Shown piece after piece: positions 22,436 through 34,694 of a stretch of 64,000 nucleotides of DNA (position 1 is the stretch's first letter; every line of letters begins with the position of its first letter). A program made the translations under genes and the position numbers. The notes beneath the pieces were generated by a model, which worked only from the letters and a program-made list of their open reading frames with translations, searched no databases and was not told the origin of the DNA. The stretch is from Perognathus longimembris pacificus (lineage: Eukaryota; Chordata; Mammalia; Rodentia; Heteromyidae), in assembly GCF_023159225.1 (NCBI RefSeq), contig NC_063167.1, positions 68,883,798 through 68,947,797 on the forward strand, written 5' to 3'.

Positions 22436-23520
22436 CACATACCTAAAATAATTACCCCTGACACAAAGCCTTTTCTTTTCCCCAGTCCTTAGCAGAGGTA
22501 ACCCAATCCATCTTCATTTGCAGCCACTCCTCCCTGGAACACACTTGTATCAACATACCTACACACTCCTATCCTTCTCAGAGGCAGGGATCGGGTCTCA
22601 CCCATCTTTATATCCCCTTCCTCTACATGGAGCCTGGTACACAGACAGCTTTGAACACACAATTTAATTGACAATGTGTCCATTTATATGTGCAGAGCCC
22701 TGCAGGAGCAAGTTAGGTCCAGTACCAGCAGATTGTAGACACACATAAACCCATGGACAACCTCTCTCACCCTACCTTCTCCCCTGGAGAGATGAAAATC
22801 CAAAAACACATAAAAAGAGAACTCAGAAAATGATTCCAATCTTTACCAAAGGATTTGTCTATAGTATTTCTTTAAATATCCAACCCCCTCTGTGCATTTA
22901 AAATAAGATTTAATTTGAATATATACACACAGTGGTGGACTAGACTGGGAAATTCCATGATAGAGATGCTGAACATCTGTACAGAGGAGAAGATGGTGCA
23001 GGGAAGTTTCTCTGCCATTTAGGTGCTTCTACCCTTGAACACTCTGTGGTGGACAAGCCATAGGATGGACAGGATTGGGTCATCCTGTGTGAGTTGCTGG
23101 ATCATCTCAGGCTTCCTGGAAGGAGGAGTTTGGGTATTCTGTAGGACACAGAGGAAGATAGGATGAGTAAAACATCCTATAATCTCTTAACAGGCCATAG
23201 GTCTTCTAATGAAAGAAAAACATAGAGGAAGATGAAGCCAGCTGTCTGCATCCAGCCTTTGCCCCACAGAATATGTGGCTATCAAAGCCCTGTCACCCAA
23301 CTGCTACCATCTACCCAGCTAGGCCTCCCTCTGTCCCATAGAACATCTACCCACCAGGGACTGTCCCCCACATGCCATCTACCTAGCTGAGCTGCTCTCC
23401 CCCATACCAGCTAAGACCCTCCTCACACACCATTTGCCCAACCACCAACTACCCAGGACATTGGAAGCCTAAGGAGTATATGCTTTGCACTTGGGCTCTC
23501 AGGAGCACATGAGAGATAGG
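22436..23520. other. Unique sequence with L2/MIR-like piece
   Basis: 22500-22690 resembles an L2 3' end (gaggcagggatcgggtctca-type). The rest is unidentified. Confidence 0.4.
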
Positions 23521-23633
23521 CCTAGGTGGCTCACACCTGCAATCCTAGCTTCTACTTAGGAAGCTGAGATCTGAAAATAAAGGTTGGAAGCCAGCCCAGT
23601 CAGAGAAGTCGAAAGTATGAGATTCTTATTTCT

Positions 23634-23832
23634 GCTGGGAATATGGCCTAGTGGCAAAAGTGCTTGCCTCATATACATGAAGCCCCGGGTTCAATTCCCC
23701 AGCACCACATATATAGAAAATGGCCAGAAGTGGCACTGTGGCTCAAGTGGCAGAGTGCTAGCCTTGAGCAAAAAGAAGCCAAAAACAGTGCTCAGGCCAT
23801 GAGTCCAAGGCCCAGGACTGGCCAAAAAAAAA
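23634..23832 (+). repeat. IDL-Geo SINE
   Basis: Plus-strand, full length, flanked by an exact 14-nt duplication agattcttatttct at 23620-23633 and 23833-23846. Confidence 0.92.
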
Positions 23833-23889
23833 AGATTCTTATTTCTAATTAACCACTAAAAAGATAGAAGCAGAGATGTGGTTCATGTG

Positions 23890-24434
23890 ATAGAGTGTTG
23901 GGGTCAGCTGTGCCTTTAAGAGGCCACAGCTGGCCTTGGCCTGTCTCCTCCCCTCCTCTTCCTCCTTTGACAGGAAGAGAAGCCCCTGCTCCTAGGGCGA
24001 GCACATGTGCAATGGTGGAGGGCACCCCAGAAACCCAATCCTTGGGGGGCTGGGCCTCCGCCCACAAGGGAGGTCCCCTGATATCACTTGATGTACAGCT
24101 CTCGTGGCCAATCTGTTCTCCCTCCCTTGTGCCCGCCTTTGGGGTATATGGATACCTCCTCATTTGAATAAAAATAGAATCATCCCAGAGACAGTCTCCG
24201 AGACCTCACACGCTCATGTCTTCCTTGGGCTGGCGAGTATGGGAGTCTCGCGACCACACGCGACTCGAGACTAATCCGGGACCCTGCTTCCACATCCAAT
24301 CCCTACCGGCCGGGGGGGACGTGAGAGAGTGAGTATGGATCCCCAGCAGAGGAGATAGATAAGCCCAGGACCCCTCCCCACGTGGATGGGGAGGGATAGA
24401 GTGAAGCCCGTCAATTTAAAGCCCAACAATAGAG
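23890..24434 (+). mobile_element. Solo LTR, class II (ERVK-like)
   Basis: The insert at 23896-24428 (533 bp) starts TGTTGGGG and ends CCCAACA, giving an imperfect terminal inverted repeat. It is flanked by an exact 6-bp duplication atagag (23890-23895, 24429-24434), the usual size for class II ERVs. TATA-like gtatatgg (24145) and AATAAA (24168-24173) fit a U3-R-U5 layout. Its first bases resemble those of the inverted LTR element at 40820. No viral genes are present. Confidence 0.85.
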
Positions 24435-24466
24435 GATCAACATTGAGCAAAAAAGCTAAGGGACAG

Positions 24467-24870
24467 GGACTGGGAATATCGCTTAGTGGTAGAGTGCTTG
24501 CCTAGCATACATGAAACCCTGGATTTGACTCAAATGGTAGAGTGCTAGCTTGAGTGAAAGAAGCCAGGGACAGTGCTCAGGCCCTGAGTTCAAGCCCCAG
24601 GACTAGCAACAGCAACAACAAAAATGAAAGAAAGAGCTAGGCACAGTGGCTCATGCCTGTAATCCTAGCTACTCAGGATGCTGAGATCTGAGGATTGCAG
24701 TTCAAAACCAGCCTGTGCAGGAAAGTCTGTGAAACGCTTATCTCCAGTTAACCACCAGAAAACAGGAAAAGATGCTGTGGCTCAAGTGGTAGAGTGCTTG
24801 CCTTGAGCTGAAGAGCTCAGGAACAGCACCCAGGCCCAGAGTTCAAGCTCCATGACCCATCCCACCCCAA
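24467..24870 (+). repeat. IDL-Geo (internally deleted) and 7SL-headed SINE
   Basis: 24467-24620 has an ID-like head joined to the right module with the middle missing. 24632-24870 is a complete 7SL-headed SINE. Confidence 0.75.
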
Positions 24871-25140
24871 AAAAAATGGAAGAAAGAAAGGAAAAAGCGC
24901 ATGAGAGCCACAGGTCAAGATTCCTCTCTCCATGGTCAATGGCCACATGCAAGCCATTGGCCTGTGACAGGCTTTGAGGGCCATACCTACTTGCATACTT
25001 TCCAAACCAAGATATCTGGTCTAGGGAGTTCCAGCATCCCAGCACTGTGAAGATAAACACATCTGAATTAGTGGTGTCCAAGGAAGCTGGGAGAAATAGC
25101 CACTCCTCAACCCCTGCCTCTGAGCCCTGGAGTCCTAACT
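24871..25140. other. Unique intergenic sequence
   Basis: Nothing recognised. Confidence 0.35.
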
Positions 25141-25149
25141 AGCCTCCCA

Positions 25150-25330
25150 AAGGGGACATCTTGCTGGACCATCAAATCGTATTTCGAGCTTGGAAATTTC
25201 CTAAGTTTTCCAATGTAATTGCTTGTCTTAATTATGTAATTAACATGAGAAAATAATATTGTGTAATCAGAGCATGCAATCTGACAGTGACTGCCATAAT
25301 TAGTGGGGAAGACTGTCTGGCATGAGTGGA
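25150..25330. promoter_or_regulatory. AT-rich unique block with homeodomain-type sites
   Basis: Non-repetitive DNA with clustered TAAT/ATTA cores, including the near-palindrome TAATTATGTAATTA (25229-25242) and cataattag (25296). It has the appearance of a conserved noncoding element, but conservation was not tested. Confidence 0.25.
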
Positions 25331-25412
25331 TTTGTGACTTAGGGAAAAGGAAAGAACATGTGCAGAAAGCGTGGGCAGTTAGGGACTTGTATCACTCTCA
25401 AAAAAAAAAAAT

Positions 25413-25645
25413 TGCAATTGGCTAAAGCCTATGATCCTAGCTACTCAGGAGGCTGAGATCCGAGATCAGAGTTTGAAGCCAGCCCAGGCATGAAAGTCCA
25501 TGAGATTCTTATCTCCACTAAAAAGCCAGAAGTGGAGCTGTGGCTCAAGTGGTATAGAGCCAGCCTGGAAAGAAAAGGTCCCAGTGTCAGCACACACACA
25601 GGTACATATATACATATATGTATGTATATATACATATATAATTAC
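25413..25645 (+). repeat. 7SL-headed SINE with TA-rich tail
   Basis: Plus-strand SINE (25413-25598) followed by an alternating (TATG/TATA) tail. Confidence 0.75.
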
Positions 25646-26830
25646 AAATGCAATAGTGTCACTGGGAACCTGGCTTGATGTTTGACAGGTGAATGAATGG
25701 AGTAGAATAGCACTTTGGAACTGGTCATATGAGCTCCTTGCACACTTTGCAATTCTCCAGATAGGGCTGACTGAACATTAGTACACTGGAGTATATGTTC
25801 TACAAATAAAAGCCAAAAGTACAGCTACTGGTCTGGGACCTGCCTTGACCCATCTTGGTCCCTGGATGTCATTTTGTTCCTCTGTCTAATGGGATCACTG
25901 CCCCAGGCTTCTTCACAGAGTTGCTGACCAAACCAGGTCAAGCTCCCTGGGGTCTAGCACAGTGTCTAACGTATAGAGATATTAAATGAAGGATTTAGTT
26001 TACAAATGTAAATGCAACTGAACAGAGAAACATGCCCAACGTGTGACTGCCCAGAGTCCCTGCCAGCAGAGCTAGCTACAGACAGGCCTGACCAGAAAGA
26101 GGGGAAGACAGGGGCAAGAGACATTCCCTGACAGCCCATCCAAGAGGGCTCCAGGCTGGGGAGTTTATGGACACTCCCTGGGGCTGTGTGAAAGGCTCAT
26201 TAGGAAGTTGAGTTATGGTCTCTACCCACCTCACTCCCCAGCAAGTTCTCAAGTTATTGAACTTGAATGATGTCAGGCAGGCCTTGTAGGCAAAGCCTAC
26301 CAGAAGGGAAAAAGCAAAGCAGACATGGAAACAGCAGGAAGGGCAAGAAGGACAGCATATAAGAAAGCCAGTGACCCTCAACAGGGAGACAAGGAAGGGA
26401 AATGGAAGAAAAGAACAGAGCAGAGGAGCAGCATTAGGGAAGAAGTAAGGAAAGAAAAGAAAAGAATCAAGGGCAGGACAGTTCATGCAAAGTATAATAA
26501 ACACCCTTGCAGGCTACCCCTATGAAAATATATCCTTTTCCCCCTCTTTTTCAGAGTCTGGTAAAAGTTCATGGGAAAGGGTGGGCAGCGAGAGCAGACT
26601 CTATCCTGGAAGTTGTTTATCACAGAGAGACTGGCAGCCCAACCCACTCTGCTGCCTCCACGCTGCAGAAACCACTGTCCAACAGCAGATCTTGGCTCAC
26701 CCTGTGTTACCTCATGTTGCTGTCACCTGGAACTCTGTCTCTGAGGAGGCCCAGGACTACACAGGTAACTATAGAATTAGAGCAGACCTTGGATCACAGG
26801 AGCCCAGACCCCGTGTTGCCATGCCAAACC
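25646..26830. other. Unique sequence with MIR-like piece
   Basis: 25880-25995 resembles a MIR 3' half (agcacagtgtctaac...attaaatgaa). No gene is seen in the rest. Confidence 0.4.
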
Positions 26831-26834
26831 TGCT

Positions 26835-27212
26835 CACACAGGTGCTCTCTCTCTCTCCTTCCCTTCATCTCTCTCTCTCTCCCTGTCTCCTTCCCTCCCA
26901 CTTTCTCTTTCCTCCTTTCTTTCTCTCCCTTCCATGTTCTTTCTTTCTTTTTCTCCCTTTCTTTTCTTCTTTCTTTTTGTTTGTGTGTGTGTGTGTGTGT
27001 CAATACTGGGACTCGAACTCAGGGCCTCATACTCTCACTTGGCTTTTTCACTCAAGGATGACACAATACCACTTGAACCACATCTCGACTTCTGCATTTT
27101 TGTGGGCGCTAAGAGTCTCTCAGCCGTGGTTCACGGCTTCAAACCTCCATCTTCAGACTTCAGCCTCCTGAGTAGCTAGGATTATAGCCGTGAACCACCA
27201 GCAACCACCACC
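26835..27212 (-). repeat. CT-rich tract and 7SL-headed SINE
   Basis: A degenerate CTTT/CCTT/TG tract (26840-27000) adjoins a minus-strand 7SL-headed SINE (27001-27212). Read on the SINE strand, the tract is its 3' microsatellite tail. Confidence 0.75.
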
Positions 27213-28025
27213 ACCAGACCTGCTCTTTCTAACAATAGCCAGCATCTGACCAGGTCTCTGTCCTCACCCTGCTGTCCCCAGAGTCCTAGAAAAGTCACTC
27301 TTGACTGTGGCCGCCAATCTAAGCTCTGGCACTGGAACTGAGCAACACTCCCAATTTCTGGGAAAATGCAGCATTCTGTGACCACTAGATGTCACTAGTG
27401 ACCTCCCTGGCCAGCTCCTGGTGTTGTTGCTAACTAAGCAGGCCTGTGAATTGAGCCCACAGGACTCTTGCTCCAGATCTCATGGGGAGATGAGCCCCCT
27501 TCTCCAGAGTGCTTTCCATCCCCTGCCGGGCCATTGCTAGCTATGCTTGGGGCACAGACATCAGGGCTCACAGAGCAGGTATACTAGGCTGGCTACAGAG
27601 GCAGGAAGAGGACAGTAAGACACCCATTCCTGCGGGGGCACCCATAAACCTGTCATTTCCTCATCATGCCTGAAGTCTACTGTGGAGAGAAAGAAACATT
27701 GACTCTAATATAAGCCAGGAGGAGAGGAAAAATAGATCAAGGGGCTGTGTGAGGGTGCTAGGGAAGATCCGAAGAAGTCAAAGCAGCCTCCCCTGTGCAG
27801 AAGGTAAGAAGGACCCCATGTGGAAATGTGTGGGACTCCTATACCAGAGTGCTGGAAAGGGAGAAGGAAGGAGGAAGGAAAAAGAAAGAGAAAAGCTGGT
27901 AGGGGAGGGCCACCTTCATGGAAGTATTTGCTAGTACAGCCAAAACTTCTGAGTTTCGATCTCTTTAGTGTACAAACATAGGAGTCCCCAAAGAGCAATA
28001 ATTACATACACATACGCATGCGCGT
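27213..28025. other. Unique intergenic sequence
   Basis: No gene or repeat recognised. Confidence 0.35.
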
Positions 28026-28030
28026 GCATG

Positions 28031-28033
<3 letters not shown>

Positions 28034-28073
<40 letters not shown>
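28034..28073. repeat. (CA)n microsatellite
   Basis: Preceded by a short alternating purine-pyrimidine stretch (cgcatgcgcgtgcatgcat), a potential Z-DNA former. Confidence 0.95.
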
Positions 28074-28076
<3 letters not shown>

Positions 28077-29150
28077 TGACCTCAGCAAAGGTTCTTCTTT
28101 CCTTGCTGTCTCAGAGCCCCCTGGAGGGTATCTATAGAACGCCAGCCCCTCCCATTACTGAGCTACCCCCCTAGTGAGGCCTCTCTCCCTTTGTCCCTCT
28201 CTAGGAGGTCCTGGAGCCACTGCTGCCTCTAGGGTGCCTGGTGACCCAACTGAGGACGTTTCAACTGTGATCAGCACAGGGATATCTCCTCCACTCCTCT
28301 GCCTGCTGGGCTGACAAAGGTTGTTTGCTGTGGTCTGGAACCCTGGTACTGTGCCATACATTTAAACATACTGAACACACTCCAAGTGTTAGTATAGCAC
28401 AATTACAAAGCCTCAAGGAACCACGATTCAGCAGGACAAAGAAAAGGGGATGAGGGGAAGATTCAGATTTCCTGCATCTAGAACTAGTCATTCATCCATA
28501 AACCTACATCTACACTCCACAAATATTCCTCGCACACCAAATGTGTGCCAGGCATTTGCACTAAGACCCTAGGAAGTCAGCTCTGCTCTGCAGATTTTCC
28601 ATGAACAAGATTTTAAGCACTCAGGCTGGCAAGTGGAACCCCAGAGGAGCAGGGAAACAGGGAGAGGAATAGGTTTCCTTTCCACTTGTAGCAAAAGGAA
28701 CAGGTGTGAGAAGCTCGGGGAAGACCCGTGTCTGGGAAGGGAACTTAGGCAGGACAGTCAGCTCCTTGGTGCCCTTCTGAGCAAGCTAGAGGGGCTGATG
28801 AAAACATCTCTTTCAGACAAGAAGAGTAGCAAAGCCCTTGGGGGGCTGTGGTGGCACTGCACAGACAGTGTCAGAGGCCTGGGAAGGGGTCTTTGAGGCC
28901 ACGTAGAAAGCTGCCTTTCCTCATTTGGGGGCAGAGGACAAGAAGCAGAGAGTTGAAGGGTCCTGCAGTTAGGGTCAGGGCCTGGCGACCTGGACCAGGC
29001 CAAGCATCTGGGGCAAATCACGTTCTACTAGGACAGGTGCCTTCTAACTCACCACATGTGAGGAGCACAGTTCTTCTTTGAGTTCTTTTAAAAGGGCTTC
29101 CTGGAAAAATCTATCATCTTGTCTTAGATGCAAAATAAGAAGAAAGAGTT
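28074..29150. other. Unique intergenic sequence
   Basis: 28500-28575 resembles an old MIR/L2-type fragment. No gene is recognised. Confidence 0.35.
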
Positions 29151-29154
29151 TTAT

Positions 29155-29385
29155 GTAACTTTTTTATTAGCATACATTAGTTGTACATGAGAAGTTTTTC
29201 ACTGACACATCCACACATGTAAACAATGTATCTCCATCAATCTCACCCCTTCTAATCCTTTTACCGCATACTCCTCCTCCTCCTTAAAGCTCTTTCAACC
29301 CATTTAATTATGCTACTTTCACATACACAAGTAAACTATGTCCACCATGTTCATCCTCATTTATCTGCTTAGTCCTCCAAGAAAA
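29155..29385 (-). repeat. L1 3' UTR remnant
   Basis: Starts with a short poly(T) (the L1 poly(A)) and has the catacattagttgtacatgag and accatgttcatcctcat-type sequence of rodent L1 3' ends. Non-coding. Confidence 0.55.
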
Positions 29386-29614
29386 AAGACTTATTCACAT
29401 CTAAACCAGGTTGAGTGAAAAACATCCTGGTTCAGGCAGAATGGTGGTCACTACAGGTCCCAGTTGGGGACCTGGCATTAGCAACTATCCCCAAACCCCT
29501 GAAATTGGCTTTGATGAATGTTCCCCTCCCTCCAAGGTGACTATTCTTTGAAGCTTGTGTCATCAACCAGAGTGGCAAGGCCCATCCGTTAAGCAGCAGA
29601 GATCAAACAAGGGT

Positions 29615-29843
29615 AAAGCTGGGTCAATGGTTCATGCCTATAATCCTAGCTACTCAGAAGGCTGAGATCTGAAGATCATGATTCAAAACCAGCCCTGGCA
29701 GAAAAGTCTATGAGACTCCTTTATCTTCAGTTTATCAGCAAAAAGCCAGAAGTGAAGGAGTGGCTTGCTAAAATGGTAGAGTGCCAGCCTTGAGCAACAA
29801 AGCTATGGGACAGTGCCCAGGACATGAGTTCAAGCCCCAGTAC

Positions 29844-29896
<53 letters not shown>
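29615..29896 (+). repeat. 7SL-headed SINE with (CA)n tail
   Basis: Plus-strand SINE (29615-29844) ending in (CA)n at 29845-29896. Confidence 0.82.
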
Positions 29897-29900
<4 letters not shown>

Positions 29901-30818
29901 GATCTATAGCCTAGACTGAGATCCCTGGGTTGCAAATTCACAGACTCTCAGAGGGAAAGGGATATTGAAAGAACAAGAGGCTAGCACCTGAAAGGGTGTC
30001 TTGCTAATTGCCAGCCCATTGGAGAGGGGTTTTTCACACTCATGGACCCTAGAGCGAATGCCCTCCAGGAGAGGAACTAGCCCTATACCCAAGGAAGTGA
30101 GGCAAGATGGCCATGGGAAGCCATGTGTGGGGAGTGGTCCCCAAGGCCCCAGCCAAGTTTCTGGGCCCCAGATGAAAAGCGAGTCACTGGTTCCCCCTGG
30201 AGGGGAGTAGTCAGTCACCCTGTAAAAGTTTATTTTTATACATGTCTGATCTATTTCACATCCGCTCAGATATTTTGACACATATACAGGAAATGTAACT
30301 CTCCCCCATATGGCAGTGTTTGGTTGGCCGGACCTGGGGAAACTCAATAGGGTCACAAGGGAGCAAAGGGGGATGGCAGCATCAGGGAAGAATGCCAGAG
30401 GCCTGAGGCCACATGGGCATCTTGGACCAGCAGGCTGGGGACAGAGGTCACAATGAGATCAATGCAGAAATTCTCCTGTTTGGTTGTGGAGCGCTAGTGC
30501 CCTAGGCCGAGGAGGCTGAGTGTGGCTCTGATGGCTAAGGATGAAGTAAACCTAAAAGAAGGCAGCCAGTGAGAACAGCAGCCAATGAGATAAGTCTGTT
30601 TGACAGACAAGGCAGCCCTCAGAGGCCAGGCATACCTACAAACCTCAAACACAGCAAGGAACACGGCCATCTCCATGTCCCAAAGCAAAGACACCGAGAG
30701 ACTATAGGAAGATGACACAAGGGACAGGCGGCAGGCAAAAGGTTGTGGACTGGGAACTCCCTAACTGGAATTTCCCCGTTACCGAACTTCTGGAAACCTC
30801 GATTTCCTCCTCATTTAT
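29897..30818. other. Unique intergenic sequence
   Basis: No recognised gene. The region is moderately GC-rich. Confidence 0.35.
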
Positions 30819-31112
30819 AAGTTGAGGTTCCTCAGTAGAAGGTGAATAATTTTGAAATGTATTCTGGAACAGGATGGATATGAGGTCAAGCAGATTGATT
30901 GCAACAATGAAAATTGAACAAGGAAACCTGTTGAAATTGTGTTTTGGAAAGTGGGGAAGGAGGGAGGGGAAGGGAAGAGTGACAGAGGGAGTGAGATTGA
31001 TTGGAACATATTGTAAACACATGTGGAAATGTAACAATGAATTCTTCCTCTGCATAATTAATGTATGCTAAAATAAATAAATAAACAAGCAAATAAATAA
31101 ATTGGGGTTCCT
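30819..31112 (+). mobile_element. 5'-truncated L1 3' end with target duplication
   Basis: L1-like 3' UTR (30833-31098) with an (AAAT)n-type tail. It is flanked by a 14-nt repeat with two mismatches (aagttgaggttcct, 30819-30832; aaattggggttcct, 31099-31112). It inserted into a MIR-like sequence. Confidence 0.6.
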
Positions 31113-31404
31113 GTTACCCATCTGGTAATTGGGAAGAGGTTGGTCAGGAAGCTTAAATGAGACTGTGCATACTCTTTTTCCTCCAATTAAGAGGGAGATT
31201 GGCAAACCCTAAACTGTAACAGGAGGATAGGAAGATAGTAGTATCTTCCACACAGGGCTGTGGGAAGATGGAAGAGGACTAGATATGAGAATTACCTGCA
31301 TGGAGCCTGCATTCCCCAGGTGGCTCCCATGTGAACACCAGTCGCTTCTTCCATTCAGTTCTGTTCCATGGGCACCAAGCTCACAATCTGGAAGAAATCA
31401 CAGA
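31113..31404. other. Unique intergenic sequence
   Basis: Nothing recognised apart from the MIR-like start. Confidence 0.3.
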
Positions 31405-31677
31405 ACTGTTTTGTTTTGTTTTGTTTTGTTTTGTTTGGAGAAGTTTTTTTGGATGGGGAGCAGTACTGGGGTTTGAACTCAGTGCTTCATCCTCACTCAG
31501 TTCTCTTGCTCAGCTGTGCTCTACCATTTGAGCCACACCTCCAGCCCTACTTTTTGTTAGTTATTTTAGAGATGAATCTTTAATACTTTTCTACCAGGGA
31601 TAGCCTTAAGCCACCAAGTTATCTCAGCATCCTGAGTAGCTAGAATTATAGGTATGGGCCCCTGGGCATCCAGACTA
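31405..31677 (-). repeat. Old SINE with (GTTTT)n
   Basis: A (TTTTG)n pentamer tract at 31409-31436 precedes a diverged minus-strand SINE with a tRNA-like right part (about 31460-31550) and a B1-like head (about 31600-31677). Confidence 0.6.
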
Positions 31678-31717
31678 AACCATGGATTTTTGTGTGTTGT
31701 TTTTAGTACAAGTGATA

Positions 31718-31925
31718 GGGCTGGATGCCAGTGCTTCATGCCGGTAATTCTAGCTATTCAAGAGGCTGGGTTCAAGGGATTGTGGTTCAAAGTCAGTTCA
31801 AGCAGACAAATCTGAGACTCTTATCTTCAACTAACCAGCAAAAGTCCAGAAGTAGAACTCTGGCTCACATGACAGAGTGCCAGCCTTGAGCAGAGTGAGA
31901 GGCCCTAAATTCAATCTCCAGTACC

Positions 31926-31993
<68 letters not shown>

Positions 31994-31994
31994 A
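31718..31994 (+). repeat. 7SL-headed SINE with (CA)n tail
   Basis: Plus-strand SINE (31718-31926) followed by (CA)n with a single TA interruption (31927-31994). Confidence 0.8.
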
Positions 31995-32640
31995 ATAAAG
32001 GGATAAAAAAGCTTGTTAGGAAATAATTCCTTTCTTACACTGAAAGTGGATTATCTCTACGATTACAATGATTTTTACCTCAGCACAAGTTTTATTGATG
32101 TGTAAGAGTCTTGGACTTTATGTGCTTTAAAATGATGTGGTGACAGGCCTATATCTGTGGGAACAGGGTGAGGCTGGAGAGCCTGGATGGGCAGCCTGCT
32201 CCCTCCACATTGGTGGGGAAGGACTTCTTCAGCCCACCTCTCCCAGAGAGAAAAACAAATTGTGGAGCTAATGGTTTCGAGAGGAAATGACATATCAATT
32301 TTGTGGAGCTTTTGAAGTTTAAAGTCACAGACATAACACCCCTTCATGATATCATCCGCAGGTAAGTCAATGGTCCCCTACTCAGGAGCAGTGATGGGCA
32401 GAAGCTCCCTTGGATGTCTTGGAATGAGACACAAAGTATGGGCAGGGTTAGGCTAGAACAATCTCTGCCATGAAGCATTTGCAATTTGTATGCATGCTTG
32501 AAATCCATAGAGACAGCTTGGAATCTGTCTCCACCTATAGCTTCTCACTTCCTTTCCCCAGCTGTGGACACTGCCAGTTGTGATTCTTCCTGCCTTGTCA
32601 CAACTCTGCTCTGGAGGCTTGGTTCAAGATCTTCAAGTAA
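31995..32640. other. Unique intergenic sequence
   Basis: No gene or repeat recognised. Confidence 0.35.
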
Positions 32641-32644
32641 CAAG

Positions 32645-33140
32645 GACCAAGCCAAGTGCCAGTAGCTTATACCTAGTTACTCAGAGGCTGAGATCTGAAG
32701 ATCGTGGTTCAAATCCAGCCAGGGTAAGAAAGTCTGTCAGTCTCTCTCCCTCCAATTTATCACCAAAATCTGAAAGTAAGCCAGGTACTAGTGGCTCATG
32801 CCTGTAATCCTAGAAGGATTACTCAGGAGGCTGAGATCTGAGGATCACAGCTTCAAGCAAGCCAGCCTAAGCAGGAAAGTCCGTGAGACTCTTATCTCTA
32901 ATAAACTACTCAGAAAAAGCCAGAAGTAGTGCTGCAGCTCAAGTGGTAGAATCTTAGCCTTTCACAAAAAGAAGCTCAGGGATAGAGCTTAGGCCTTAAG
33001 TTCAAGCACCAGGACAAAAAAAAAAATTCTGAAAGTGGTGTTGTGATAAGCTCAAGTGATAGAGTACTAGAGTACTAGCCTTGAGTGAAAAAAGCTGAGG
33101 AAGAGAATGAGGCCCTGAGTTCAAGCCCTTAAAAAAAAGT
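32645..33140 (+). repeat. Tandem run of 7SL-headed SINEs
   Basis: A truncated plus-strand copy (32645-32780) is interrupted in its right module by a complete copy (32782-33028). The right module of the first resumes at 33029-33135 (gaaagtggtgttgtg...). The repeated string ctgaaagt at 32770 and 33028 supports this nesting. Confidence 0.75.
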
Positions 33141-34060
33141 AACAGAATCAGCCTCAAGTCTTGCTTAGTTGTGGGAGTGTGACAGCCAAGATGTTTCTAG
33201 GCCCTCCCTTCCTCCCTCCTTTAGAAGTCAGAGTGTCAGTGAGTAGACTATACTTGGCCCCACTGATCCCCCTTCCCCCCCCCCCCCCACCTACCTCCCA
33301 TAAATCCTGGCGACACAACAGGAAGGCCCTTTAACTAGCACATAAAAGTGCTTTGGGCTTTCAAAGGCCTGCGTTCTGTGTTTACAGGGAGCCTAAGTTT
33401 TTTACAGGCCATTTCCAGGCCCCTTCCCCTGACCTGCTGGCTTATCTTGGTCTCTAGCTATTGTGTGGGGAATCAGCAAGGCCCAGGCCACGTGATCATG
33501 GGGCTCAGAAGGAGGATAAGAGACCACTGGAGTATAGAAGGCAATGATGACCAAAGCACAGACTGGTTGAGCACTCACCAACCCTGTGGCCCAGGCCACC
33601 TGCTAGGGTCACTGTCTGGCTCATCCTCCATCCTTCTGGTGGGGCATAGAATAGGGACTTGCCAAATTTTTGCTTATCTGTTGTCTGATTTGCAACCACA
33701 GAGCTGGAGTTGAAATTTCAAAGGGGCCTAGGAAACACCTTCATAGGAGTAGTGAAGGCTCTGTCCTGAGAGGTATTGGGGGCATTTAGAGGTCACCAGC
33801 AAGCCTCCCCACTAGGATTCAAATAACGGGTCATGAGCATCTTTTAAGCCCTAGAAGGTCATGTTCTGATAGTTTCATGAAGGTGTAGACCAGAGTTTTT
33901 GCCACCTGGTCCTCTGATCATAGCTGGTCCATCAGCCTTTTGTAAGGATCTTGGCCTTAAGTACAGGAGAAGAGCACTTAAAGTATGACTTCCTTCCTAG
34001 TTCCCTAGGGATGTTCCTGGGACCAGGAAAGAAACGCTAGGGAAAAGTCCTCCCAAGACA
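33141..34060. other. Unique sequence with poly(C)
   Basis: A poly(C) run lies at about 33275-33288. The rest is unidentified. Confidence 0.35.
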
Positions 34061-34061
34061 A

Positions 34062-34144
34062 ACAGCTGAGGGTGAGGTGTGGCTCAAGCAGGAAAGTGCC
34101 TGCCACAGCAAGCACAAAGCCCTGAACAAACCCCAGCACCAGAA

Positions 34145-34185
<41 letters not shown>

Positions 34186-34194
34186 TAGATAGAC

Positions 34195-34282
<88 letters not shown>
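34062..34282 (+). repeat. ID-like fragment with (GATA/GACA)n tail
   Basis: A diverged tRNA-like monomer (34070-34140) ends in about 137 bp of alternating GATA and GACA blocks (34146-34282). Confidence 0.75.
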
Positions 34283-34487
34283 GAATGACAGCTCTTCATC
34301 AACCTCCACTCCCCATTCTTAACTGTCTATGGAGTAGGGCACCTTTTTTTTCTGCCAAAGGCCATTTGAATATTTATAAGATTATTTTGGGGCCATACAA
34401 AATCATCAACATTGTCAGATGGCCATGAGAAGCTGAAAAAAAGCAGAGATAGACACATGTCCTGTCATGTAGCAATGATTTCCTATA

Positions 34488-34694
34488 CCTTTTTTTTTTT
34501 TTTTGGCCAGTCCTGGGGCTTGAACTCAGGGCCTGAGCACTGTCCCTGGCTTCTTTTGCTCAAGGCTAGCATTCTTCCATATGAGCCACGGCGCCACAGC
34601 CGGCTTTTTCTGTTTCTGTGGTGCTAAGGAATCGAACCCAGGGCTTCATGCATGCTAGGCAAGCACTCTACGGCTAAGCCACATTCCCAGCCCC
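34488..34694 (-). repeat. IDL-Geo SINE, second subfamily
   Basis: Minus-strand copy with poly(T) at 34490-34504. Its left monomer reads ctctacggctaagcc and catgcatgctaggc, unlike the ccactaggcc/gtatacgagg type that dominates the window. The copies at 35440 and 63537 are related. Confidence 0.85.

Larger units (their letters stand above)
23525..24466 (+). repeat. 7SL-headed SINE carrying two later insertions
   Basis: The SINE body is in three pieces: 23525-23633, 23847-23895 and 24435-24466. An IDL-Geo SINE splits it once and an LTR splits it again. Both insertions have clean target duplications, so the three layers can be ordered. Confidence 0.85.

Noticed and set aside
27382..27395. CTCF-like ccactagatgtcac
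   Set aside because: One core G is replaced by T and no flanking support is seen, so it is too weak to list.
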